Shown here piece by piece: positions 1 to 6,690 of a DNA stretch of 11,404 nucleotides (position 1 is its first letter; each line of letters starts with the position of its first letter). The notes under the pieces are model-generated. The model did not search any database and was not told the DNA's origin. It saw only the letters and a program-made list of their open reading frames with translations. The stretch comes from Burkholderiaceae bacterium (GTDB lineage Bacteria > Pseudomonadota > Gammaproteobacteria > Burkholderiales > Burkholderiaceae): positions 1-11,404 of the forward strand of contig JALREG010000381.1 of the NCBI GenBank assembly GCA_023253905.1. The letters run 5' to 3'. A program made the position numbers and the translations under genes.

Positions 1-394
1 GGCCCGCGAGCTGCAGCTCGATCGGCACGGGTACCGCATCTTCCCGCAGGGTCCGTACTTCGCGCCCACCCCCGACGGTCGGGCGTTGCGCCTGCCCGAG
101 CCTGCGAGCCTGATTGGCCGTGTGCACCGCAAGCGGCGAGCCCTCATCGGTCCAGATCGTGGCGTATTTTTCGGCGGACCTCGCCGGCCGCACATTGAGG
201 ATGATGCCGTTCAGAATCAGTGCCCACACCAGCTTCGGGATTTCCACCACTCTGGGATCGGACAGAAATTCACGAAGGTAACGGCGGACCGCGCTGGTTT
301 CAGGCGCGTCAGGCGTGCCTAGCTGCACCAGCAGCACCGCGGTGCGCTCGGGCATGGAGTGGTCGAAGGCGTTCGCGGCGCTGTACCGGGCCAT
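1..394 (-). CDS. hemH: Ferrochelatase HemH, N-terminal part (cut by left edge)
   Basis: Ferrochelatase inserts ferrous iron into protoporphyrin IX, the last step of protohaem synthesis, at the inner face of the cytoplasmic membrane. About 131 residues are visible and the gene runs off the left edge. The N-terminal family hallmarks are clear: [13 protein letters not shown] near residues 20-32, then [17 protein letters not shown], the NGIILNVRP segment, and [17 protein letters not shown]. The start at 394 is chosen because [21 protein letters not shown] resembles the N-terminus of betaproteobacterial HemH; an in-frame ATG at 355 is the alternative, and neither has a convincing Shine-Dalgarno sequence. 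It lies 33 nt downstream of the hrcA stop on the same strand, so co-transcription with hrcA is likely. The last ~35 visible residues ([16 protein letters not shown] onward) match the family less well than the rest. Identification of the gene is firm; the catalytic histidine lies outside the window. Confidence 0.93.
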   Translation of the reverse strand, partial: MARYSAANAFDHSMPERTAVLLVQLGTPDAPETSAVRRYLREFLSDPRVVEIPKLVWALILNGIILNVRPARSAEKYATIWTDEGSPLAVHTANQARRLGQAQRPTVGGGREVRTLREDAVPVPIELQLAG

Positions 395-427
395 GAAAAA
401 ACCGCTGAAGTTGGGGAACAGGCGCCA

Positions 428-1447
428 CTATACGTGGTGCGTCAGCGCGCTCGAGACTAGCTTTGCGGTGATGTCAACAATTGGGATGACCCGCTCGTAG
501 GCCATGCGCGTAGGGCCGATCACGCCCAGCGTGCCAACGATCCGGCCATCGACGCTGTAGGGGGCAACCACCACGCTCAGCTCGTCCATGGGGACCAGCT
601 GGGATTCACCACCAATAAAGATCTGCACGCCCTGCGCGCGGCTCGATGAGTCGAGCAGTTCGAGGAGCCGGGTGCGCTGCTCAAACAGATCAAAGAGCTG
701 CCGCAGGCGATCCATGCTGTCGGACAGATCAGCCACCCCAAGAAGATTGCGCTGACCGGAGATCACCACCGGCTGGTTGTCTTCGGCCAGGGCCTGCTCG
801 CTCGCGGTGATGGCGGTCGTCATCAGGCTGGTGATGTCATCGCGCAGCGAACTCAGCTCACCCCGGAGGTTGAGACGGATGGCTTCCAGCTCGCGCCCCG
901 CAAAATGCGCGTTCAGGTAATTGGACGCTTCGATGAGCTGCGTGGGGGAGTAGTCGCGCTCGGTGGCGAGGATACGGTTCTGCACATCTCCCTGCGGCGT
1001 GACGATGATGAGCAGAATGCGACGCTCAGAAAGTCGCAGAAACTCGACCTGACGAAACAGCGAGGTGCGGCGCGGGGTCATCACCACGCCCGCAAAATGG
1101 GAGAGGCTGGACAGAAGCGAGGCTGCCGTGCTCAGAACCCGTTGCGGCTCGTCGGCACGGATGCCGCCCTCGATCTGGGCGGTTTCACCCAATTCGAGCG
1201 GCTGCACCTTGAGAAGCGTATCAACGAAGATGCGATACCCGCGCGGCGTGGGCACTCGTCCGGCCGACGTGTGCGGACTGTGGATCAGCCCCAGCTCCTC
1301 GAGATCGGCCATCACGTTGCGGATTGTGGCCGGCGACAGGTCGATACCCGCCTGCCTGGACAACGTGCGCGACCCTACGGGTTGGCCATCAGCAATGTAG
1401 CGTTCGACCAGAGCCTTCAGGAGTGTTTGAGCGCGTTTATCAAGCAT
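428..1447 (-). CDS. hrcA: Heat-inducible transcription repressor HrcA
   Basis: HrcA represses class I heat-shock genes (groESL, dnaK operons) by binding the CIRCE inverted repeat, with its activity tuned by GroEL. The protein is 339 aa, normal for the family. An N-terminal winged helix covers about residues 1-80, with the signature [19 protein letters not shown] (37-55) and [12 protein letters not shown] (57-68). A GAF-like domain with an inserted dimerisation region follows, ending near [20 protein letters not shown] (305-324). The reading frame stays open 49 codons further upstream, but family proteins begin with a sequence like [21 protein letters not shown], so the start at 1447 is chosen. 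No Shine-Dalgarno sequence is visible; a TAAAAT hexamer lies only 7 nt upstream. hemH follows on the same strand and nadK is divergent. I found no CIRCE element in the upstream gap, so autoregulation through CIRCE is not supported here. Confidence 0.96.
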   Translation of the reverse strand: MLDKRAQTLLKALVERYIADGQPVGSRTLSRQAGIDLSPATIRNVMADLEELGLIHSPHTSAGRVPTPRGYRIFVDTLLKVQPLELGETAQIEGGIRADEPQRVLSTAASLLSSLSHFAGVVMTPRRTSLFRQVEFLRLSERRILLIIVTPQGDVQNRILATERDYSPTQLIEASNYLNAHFAGRELEAIRLNLRGELSSLRDDITSLMTTAITASEQALAEDNQPVVISGQRNLLGVADLSDSMDRLRQLFDLFEQRTRLLELLDSSSRAQGVQIFIGGESQLVPMDELSVVVAPYSVDGRIVGTLGVIGPTRMAYERVIPIVDITAKLVSSALTHHV

Positions 1448-1454
1448 GCGGCTT

Positions 1455-1482
1455 ATTTTAGGCGGAAGGCGTGGCGACGCAA
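1455..1482 (-). promoter_or_regulatory. Possible hrcA promoter
   Basis: On the minus strand TTGCGT (1482-1477) is followed by a 16-nt spacer and TAAAAT (1460-1455; 5 of 6 matches to the sigma-70 -10 consensus). Seven bases separate the hexamer from the hrcA ATG, so transcription would start at or beside the start codon. A weak likeness to a sigma-32 promoter (CTTGCGT, then CCGCCTAAA) can also be drawn. Neither reading is strong. Confidence 0.35.
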
Positions 1483-1569
1483 GCGCGCCTGCCAGCATGG
1501 CGCCGGGACCATGGCCTGCCGTCAGCCGGATTCCTGCGCAAGCCCCTGGCGACGCGCCGGGACTAGTCC

Positions 1570-1591
1570 TGGCAGCCGTTCTGGGCTGCCA
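1570..1591. repeat. Perfect 8-bp inverted repeat in the hrcA/nadK gap
   Basis: TGGCAGCC (1570-1577), spacer GTTCTG, then GGCTGCCA (1584-1591): a perfect dyad with a 6-nt spacer. It lies 33-55 bp upstream of nadK and overlaps where its -35 region would be. It is not CIRCE (TTAGCACTC-N9-GAGTGCTAA). No T-tract follows on either strand, so an operator is more plausible than a terminator. A 10-bp palindrome GGACTAGTCC (1560-1569) abuts it on the left. Confidence 0.5.
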
Positions 1592-1608
1592 CATGCCGAA
1601 CGTGCTTG

Positions 1609-1617
1609 TGCTCTAAT
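1609..1617 (+). promoter_or_regulatory. Possible extended -10 promoter of nadK
   Basis: TGC followed by TCTAAT (1612-1617) fits an extended -10 element, with 5 of 6 hexamer matches. No good -35 hexamer lies at the usual distance, which extended -10 promoters tolerate. The hexamer ends 7 nt before the nadK ATG at 1625, so the predicted transcription start falls at or next to the start codon. Confidence 0.4.
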
Positions 1618-1624
1618 CGCCGGC

Positions 1625-2527
1625 ATGAGCACCCCGTTCACTAAAGTCGCGCTGGTCGGCAGGTTCCAGACCCCATCGGTCGGCGCCTCGGTGCGCGATA
1701 TCGCAGCCTTTCTCTCCGAGAGGGGGATCGACGTCCTCCTCGACCAGAACACCGCCGCTTCACTCAGCGCGGGTAACTGGCAAGTGCTCAGTACCGAGCA
1801 GATCGGTCATCAGGCGCACCTCGCCATCGCGGTGGGGGGCGACGGCACCATGTTGGGTGTGGCGCGCCTGCTCGCCCCGTTCGGTATTCCGGTGGTTGGC
1901 ATCAATCACGGCCGGCTGGGGTTCATCACTGACATCGCGCTGGCCGGATGGCGGCCGGCACTGGGCACCATCCTCGACGGCGATTTCTATTCCGAAGAAC
2001 GCTCGCTTCTGGTCTCGCGGGTGCAACGCAATGGTGAAACCGTCTGGCGCGAGTTATCCCTCAACGACGTGGTGGTCAGCCGTTCCTCACGAAGTGGCAT
2101 GATCGAACTTCAGGTTGAAGTTGATGGCCAGTACATGTACACCCAGCGCGGAGACGGCCTGATCGTAGCCACACCCACGGGCTCCACCGCCTACGCGCTA
2201 TCGGCCAATGGGCCCATCCTTCACCCGCTGCTCCAGGGGCTGGTGCTGGTTCCGGTCGCCCCGCAAACATTGTCCAACCGCCCCATCTCGCTTCCCGACA
2301 ATGTCTCCATCGTCGTACGAGTGGTGGGCGGGCGCGAGCCACGGGTGGCCTGCGACATGCAGGTTTTTACCGATCTGCAGATCGGCGATGGCATTCATAT
2401 TGAACGCGCCCCCTTTACCGCGCGCCTTCTGCACCCACCGGGCTACAGCTACTTCGCAACCCTCCGCGGCAAGCTCAATTGGCAGGAGCTGCCCAGCTCC
2501 CTCCAGCGCCCGGGCGAAGCCGACTAG
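1625..2527 (+). CDS. nadK: NAD kinase
   Basis: NadK phosphorylates NAD+ at the 2'-hydroxyl of its adenosine ribose to make NADP+, using ATP or polyphosphate, in the cytosol. The protein is 300 aa, the usual size for this family. Visible motifs are the GGDGTML loop (71-77, catalytic Asp73), GINHGRLGFITD (92-103), the substrate-binding SLNDVVV (145-151; N147 and D148 in the place of the NE pair of E. coli NadK), and the glycine-rich ATPTGSTAYALSANGP (182-197). The open frame continues far upstream across the antisense of hrcA. The start at 1625 is chosen because MSTPFTKVALVGRF matches the family N-terminus and lies just outside hrcA. No clear Shine-Dalgarno sequence precedes it. recN follows after 23 nt on the same strand, so the two probably form an operon. 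Confidence 0.96.
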   Translation: MSTPFTKVALVGRFQTPSVGASVRDIAAFLSERGIDVLLDQNTAASLSAGNWQVLSTEQIGHQAHLAIAVGGDGTMLGVARLLAPFGIPVVGINHGRLGFITDIALAGWRPALGTILDGDFYSEERSLLVSRVQRNGETVWRELSLNDVVVSRSSRSGMIELQVEVDGQYMYTQRGDGLIVATPTGSTAYALSANGPILHPLLQGLVLVPVAPQTLSNRPISLPDNVSIVVRVVGGREPRVACDMQVFTDLQIGDGIHIERAPFTARLLHPPGYSYFATLRGKLNWQELPSSLQRPGEAD

Positions 2528-2550
2528 GTCGCGGGCAGGCTGTCCAGACC

Positions 2551-4206
2551 ATGCTGCTGTCGCTGCATCTGCGCGATTTCGTCATCGTCGACTCGGCAGA
2601 CATCGAGTTCGGCGCAGGCTTTACCGCCCTCACCGGGGAAACCGGCGCGGGCAAATCTATCCTCCTTGATGCGCTTGGCCTGGCGCTGGGCGCCCGCGGC
2701 GACGCTGGCGTGGTTCGAGACACTCGTCCGCGTGCTGACATCAGCGCCCGTTTTCAGAGCCATCCCAGCCTTGACGCCTGGCTTGCCGAGCGCGATCTCA
2801 CCGGCGATCCGGGCGAATTGCTTCTGAGGCGAATCGTCGAATCCGACGGGCGGTCGCGCGCTCTGATCAACGGGCAGCCCGCCACGGTCGCGCTGCTCCG
2901 CGAGGTGGGCGAGCAGCTGGTTGATGTGCACGGCCAGCATGCCGCGCAGTCGCTGCTTCGAAGCGGCGCGCAGCGCGAGCTGCTCGATGCGTTCGGCACG
3001 CTCCAGGGCAGCGTATCCGCAGTGGGCGTCCTGTTTGAACGCTGGCAGGCGCTTGAGCGCGAGCTTGCCGCTGCGCGCGCGGGTGGCCGCGAGCAGGCGC
3101 TCGAGCGTGAGCGACTCCAATGGCAGATCGCTGAACTCGAACCCCTGGGGCTCGCCGAGGGCGACTGGGAAGCGCTGAACGCGGAGCAGAAACGGCTCTC
3201 GCATGCCGCATCGCTACTGGCCGACACGCTCGGGGCATCGGAGGCCCTGAACGACGGTGACGCCCCCGTTACAGCCCAGCTGGAGACCATCGCCGCCCGG
3301 CTGCAGCCGCTTCAGGCGCTCGACGAACGGCTGCGCGAACCACTGGAACTGCTTGATAGCGCCCGAATCCAGATCGAAGAGGCCGCTTCGGCGCTCGCCG
3401 CCTACTCGCGCCGCGTCGACCTCGACCCGGCTCGCCTCGAGGAAGTCGAAGCGAGCATCAGCGCGGCCTTCTCAGCGGCGCGCAAGCTGCGGCTCGCGCC
3501 CGAATCGCTGGCGGGTGAGCTCATCGTCATGCAGCAACGCCTCGCTGAACTCGAACGCGCGCAGGACCTCGACGCCCTCGAGCGTCGCGCGGCCGACGCA
3601 AAAGCCCATTTCGACAAAGCCGCAGCGTCGCTTTCAACCGAGCGTCGCAAGGCCGCACGCAAACTTGCCGACGGCGTCTGCCGACTGCTGGGCGAGCTCG
3701 GTATGGGGGGAACGCGGCTCGAGATCGCGCTCGAGGCCTCCCCAGCCTCCGCCAGCGGCGCCGATGCCATCGAGTTTCGCATCGCAGGACACGCGGCAGG
3801 CACTGCGCGGCCGCTCGCCCGAGTCGCATCAGGCGGCGAACTCTCGCGAATCGGCCTGGCCATTTCGGTGCTGGCCGCACAGAGTAATCCTGTGCCTACG
3901 CTGATTTTCGACGAGGCCGACGCGGGGGTCGGCGGCGCGGTCGCCGAGGTGATTGGCAACCTCATGCGAAAGCTTGGCGCCAACTGCCAGGTGCTCTGTG
4001 TGACGCACCTTCCGCAGGTTGCGGCGCGCGCGCACCAGCAGCTCCGTGTCAGCCGAGAGCACCACGCGGGCGGCGTACTCAGCCGGGTTCAGCTGCTTGC
4101 CCGCGCTGAGCGCGTTGAGGAAATCGCGCGCATGCTGGGCGGCGTCGAAATCACCGCCACCACGCGCAAGCACGCGCGTGAAATGCTGGCCGCGCAGTCA
4201 GATTGA
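2551..4206 (+). CDS. recN: DNA repair protein RecN
   Basis: RecN is an SMC-like ATPase that acts in double-strand break repair and recombination, holding or tethering broken DNA ends. The protein is 551 aa, the expected length. The N-terminal half of the ATPase head has the Walker A motif GETGAGKS (29-36). A long Glu/Arg/Ala/Leu-rich middle (about 150-370) has coiled-coil character. The C-terminal half of the head has the ABC signature ASGGELSR (426-433), Walker B TLIFDEAD (450-457) and the H-loop THLPQVAA (485-492). The frame is open 24 codons further upstream into nadK, but MLLSLHLRDFVIVDSADIEF is the conserved beginning, so 2551 is chosen. It lies 23 nt after nadK. No LexA-type site was seen directly before it, so SOS control cannot be claimed from this sequence. 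Its 3' end faces the end of the Anbu gene with a 10-bp gap. Confidence 0.97.
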   Translation: MLLSLHLRDFVIVDSADIEFGAGFTALTGETGAGKSILLDALGLALGARGDAGVVRDTRPRADISARFQSHPSLDAWLAERDLTGDPGELLLRRIVESDGRSRALINGQPATVALLREVGEQLVDVHGQHAAQSLLRSGAQRELLDAFGTLQGSVSAVGVLFERWQALERELAAARAGGREQALERERLQWQIAELEPLGLAEGDWEALNAEQKRLSHAASLLADTLGASEALNDGDAPVTAQLETIAARLQPLQALDERLREPLELLDSARIQIEEAASALAAYSRRVDLDPARLEEVEASISAAFSAARKLRLAPESLAGELIVMQQRLAELERAQDLDALERRAADAKAHFDKAAASLSTERRKAARKLADGVCRLLGELGMGGTRLEIALEASPASASGADAIEFRIAGHAAGTARPLARVASGGELSRIGLAISVLAAQSNPVPTLIFDEADAGVGGAVAEVIGNLMRKLGANCQVLCVTHLPQVAARAHQQLRVSREHHAGGVLSRVQLLARAERVEEIARMLGGVEITATTRKHAREMLAAQSD

Positions 4207-4216
4207 ATGCGACGGT

Positions 4217-4957
4217 CTAAACCTTGAACCACTCGGGCGCAGGCAGCTCGTTAAATACCCGCCTGAGCCCCTGGCTCCAGCCGTTGCGCAGCGCCCCAAA
4301 GTAGGCATCGCCCGAATCGATCCGGTGCCGGAATGACACCGACAGCGCATCACGCCGAACCATGGCGAGATCTATCGGCAGCCCCACCGACAGATTGCTT
4401 CGCATGGTGGAATCAAATGAGACCAGCGCGCACTTGAGCGCCTCATCAAGTGCGGTGTTCGTGCCCACCACGCGGTCGATGATGGGTTTGCCGTACTTGC
4501 TTTCTCCAATCTGAAAGAACGGCGTATCGGCGCTGGTTTCAATGCAATTGCCCTGCGGATACACGAGAAAGAGCCGCGGCATTTCACCTGCAATCTGACC
4601 GCCCACCAGAAACATGGCGCTGAAATCGACGCTGCTCTGATCGGGCCCGCCGCCAGACTGCATGCGGATCACCGAGCGCAGTTCCTCACCCACCAGCCGG
4701 GCTGCATCGAACATGGAATCCACACCCATCAACCCGCCGCTTGGCTGCGCCTGCGCATGCATCTTTCCAAGGCGACTCACCACGCTCTGCGTGGTGGCCA
4801 GATTGCCTGAATTGAGCAGCACGATCACACGATCGCCTGGCCGCTCGAAAATGCTCATCTTGCTGAACGTGGAGACGTGATCGAGTCCGGCATTGGTGCG
4901 GGAATCGGATGCAAACAGTAATCCCTCGTCGAGAGACATCGCAACGCAATAGGTCAT
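4217..4957 (-). CDS. Anbu-type proteasome-like peptidase
   Basis: This is a member of the Anbu family (ancestral beta subunit), bacterial relatives of the 20S proteasome beta subunit and HslV with an N-terminal nucleophile fold. The protein is 246 aa. It begins MTYCVAMSLDEGLLFASDSR, so removal of Met would expose Thr as nucleophile. D18 and K33 lie where the proteasomal Asp17/Lys33 pair is expected (17 and 32 in mature numbering), so the peptidase looks intact. Other family-like segments are GESKYGKPIIDR (151-162) and SFDSTMRSNLSVG (180-192). The start overlaps the stop of the upstream transglutaminase gene as ATGA, which implies translational coupling. It is the last gene of the cassette. 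No unfoldase ATPase (HslU, Mpa or ClpX type) is encoded nearby. Substrate and role are not known from the sequence; action on the product of the neighbouring ATP-grasp/alpha-E proteins is an inference. Confidence 0.9.
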   Translation of the reverse strand: MTYCVAMSLDEGLLFASDSRTNAGLDHVSTFSKMSIFERPGDRVIVLLNSGNLATTQSVVSRLGKMHAQAQPSGGLMGVDSMFDAARLVGEELRSVIRMQSGGGPDQSSVDFSAMFLVGGQIAGEMPRLFLVYPQGNCIETSADTPFFQIGESKYGKPIIDRVVGTNTALDEALKCALVSFDSTMRSNLSVGLPIDLAMVRRDALSVSFRHRIDSGDAYFGALRNGWSQGLRRVFNELPAPEWFKV

Positions 4958-5748
4958 GAGTTGAGTACCTTCACAGTGACGTGTACGGTCAGCCGCTCTT
5001 CGCCCCCACCCGCGCGAACCCCGCGTACCGGGCAGGCATCAAGATAGTCGCGCCCAGCCGCGAGTCGCAGATATCCCGCCTCATCAGTACGCCGATTGCT
5101 GACATCAAAACTCATCCAGCGCCCCCCCACCCACGCTTCAGCCCAGGCATGACTGGTCGCCGGCTGATCGCCCACCGGGTCGACATATCCGCTCACATAG
5201 CGTGCGGGAACGCCCAACACACGGCAGCACGCGATAAAGACATGCGTGTGGTCCTGGCAGACGCCGGCGCCGAGCGCAAACGACTCGGCTGCAGTGTGAC
5301 TCACCGACGTGCTGCCCGGCCGATAAGGCATGCGCTCGGCGATGGCAAGCATCAGTCCGGTGAGTCCGGCGCCAGAATCGCATGCGATCGCAGCCTGCTC
5401 AGCGCGAGCGAATTCGGTGAGCGCAGCATCGGGCGACGTAAGCGCCGTGGGACGGAGGAACACGAGCGGGTTGATCCGTTCGATGGGATCGGACGCAGGA
5501 TGGGCGTCCACCTCAACCCGACCCTGAGCACGAATTCGCAGCGAGTCGTACTCGGTATCGAGCGTGAGCACGTGGGTGAAATTTCCGAACGAGTCGGTAA
5601 AGCTCACCGCGCGAGCGGGGAGTTCCACCCGCCAGTCGAGCACGCGCTGACCCCATCCGGAGACCGGCTGGAGTCTCAGTATCTGCGTGCTTCGGGCGAC
5701 CTTGCCCGAATACTGATACAGCGTCGTATGGTCAACTTCGATCCGCAT
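4954..5748 (-). CDS. Transglutaminase-like cysteine peptidase family protein
   Basis: This 264-aa protein has the bacterial transglutaminase-like architecture. An N-terminal beta domain (about 1-100, beginning MRIEVDHTTLYQYSG) precedes a papain-like transglutaminase core. The catalytic triad is visible as C164 in GAGVCQDHTHVFIACCR, H200 in TSHAWAEAWV and D215 in SFDVSN. Such bacterial proteins more often hydrolyse amide bonds than cross-link proteins, so peptidase or amidase activity is the safer assumption. There is no signal peptide, so it is probably cytosolic. It lies 12 nt after the alpha-E gene and its TGA overlaps the Anbu ATG. Genes of this kind recur beside alpha-E and circularly permuted ATP-grasp genes. 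The start is fixed by the family N-terminus; a GGAG sits only 2 nt before the ATG, an unusually short spacing. It is the short single-domain type, not the large fused form found in some genomes. Confidence 0.92.
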   Translation of the reverse strand: MRIEVDHTTLYQYSGKVARSTQILRLQPVSGWGQRVLDWRVELPARAVSFTDSFGNFTHVLTLDTEYDSLRIRAQGRVEVDAHPASDPIERINPLVFLRPTALTSPDAALTEFARAEQAAIACDSGAGLTGLMLAIAERMPYRPGSTSVSHTAAESFALGAGVCQDHTHVFIACCRVLGVPARYVSGYVDPVGDQPATSHAWAEAWVGGRWMSFDVSNRRTDEAGYLRLAAGRDYLDACPVRGVRAGGGEERLTVHVTVKVLNS

Positions 5749-5760
5749 GGCTCCGGAAGA

Positions 5761-6690
5761 CTACTTCAACTCGAGGTAGGCCATGTTCAGCGCGTCCCCC
5801 AGGCGGACGTTTTCGCGCAAAAACCGCTCCAGAAAACCGTGAAGACCATAGGCATAGACCTCGTCGAGCACGCCGTAGGCCAGGCGGGAGCGAAGAATCG
5901 CTGCGAGCCGGCGCGGCAACCGGCCTGGCTGCTCGGGAAGGTCCTGAAGGATCCGATCCACCTGCTCGACGCAGAAACGCAGTGACCGGGGCAACCGTGC
6001 ATCAAAAATCAGCAGTTCCGCCACCCGCCGCGCATCGATCGTGTCGCGATAGGTGTCACGGTAGGCCTCAAAAGCGCTCACCGAGCGCAGCACCGCGCTG
6101 AGGCTGTAGTAACCTGACAGGCCCTCTTCCTCAGGGCCCGCCGAGCCCGGTGCCTGCTTCACCGATAGGATGCGTGCGGTGTTATCGCCCCGTTCGATAA
6201 AGGTGCCCAGCCGGATAAACAGATAGGGCTGGTCCTGCCGCAATGTTGCACTGGTGATCCCCCGGAACATGTGGCTGCGTTCTTTGACCCAGTCAAAGAA
6301 AGACGAATCAACCGGACTGCCCGCCGCACGATAGCGCTGTAATTGCAACCAGGTGTCGTTGATGTTCTCCCACATCTCGGAGGTGATGGAGCCCCGCACG
6401 GATCGGGCATTTTCGCGGGCCGTCTGAAGACAGTTGACGATACTGGAAGGGTTCGCGGTGTCCCAGGCCAGAAACCGCGCCACTTCATCAGGCGAGGGCG
6501 AACCGCCCCCCGCACGAAACTCGGCGAGCGTATCGGTGATCACCAGCGGCTCGATCGCCGAGCGCGGGTCGCCTGATCGGCCCGCCAGGAGCGCGAGCGA
6601 CTGGCCCACATCCAGAATGCGCGCCATGCTTTCGGCCCGCTCGAGGTAGCGCGACATCCAGTAGAGATTGGCGGCCACACGCGAGAGCAT
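5761..6690 (-). CDS. Alpha-E domain protein (DUF403)
   Basis: This 309-aa, largely helical protein belongs to the alpha-E (DUF403) family. The start MLSRVAANLYWMSRYLERAESMAR is diagnostic. Further family-like segments are ENARSVRGSITSEMWENIN in the first half, GTFIERGDNTARIL mid-protein, and the end YGLHGFLERFLRENVRLGD. The domain is thought to partner the circularly permuted ATP-grasp enzyme, and in some bacteria the two are fused; here they are separate genes. The frame is open 69 codons further upstream inside the ATP-grasp gene, but the conserved N-terminus and an AGAGGG ribosome-binding site 9 nt before the ATG fix the start at 6690. The ATG overlaps the upstream TGA by one base (TGATG), indicating coupled translation and probably balanced amounts of the two proteins. 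No catalytic residues are established for this family, and its exact biochemical role remains unassigned. Confidence 0.93.
   Translation of the reverse strand: MLSRVAANLYWMSRYLERAESMARILDVGQSLALLAGRSGDPRSAIEPLVITDTLAEFRAGGGSPSPDEVARFLAWDTANPSSIVNCLQTARENARSVRGSITSEMWENINDTWLQLQRYRAAGSPVDSSFFDWVKERSHMFRGITSATLRQDQPYLFIRLGTFIERGDNTARILSVKQAPGSAGPEEEGLSGYYSLSAVLRSVSAFEAYRDTYRDTIDARRVAELLIFDARLPRSLRFCVEQVDRILQDLPEQPGRLPRRLAAILRSRLAYGVLDEVYAYGLHGFLERFLRENVRLGDALNMAYLELK

Noticed and set aside
905..1624. Long plus-strand open frame continuing upstream of nadK
   Set aside because: It runs antisense through hrcA, lacks family similarity and exists because of GC-rich codon bias. NadK homologues begin at the Met at 1625.
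1448..1624. CIRCE element controlling hrcA
   Set aside because: No sequence like TTAGCACTC-N9-GAGTGCTAA is present; the dyad found is different.
2480..2560. LexA/SOS box before recN
   Set aside because: Several CTG trinucleotides occur, but none is followed by CAG at the required 10-nt spacing.
4981..5985. 334-codon plus-strand open frame opposite the transglutaminase and alpha-E genes
   Set aside because: It spans the junction of two clear genes on the other strand, has no recognisable domain, and its composition (Arg/His/Gly-rich) is that of a shadow frame.
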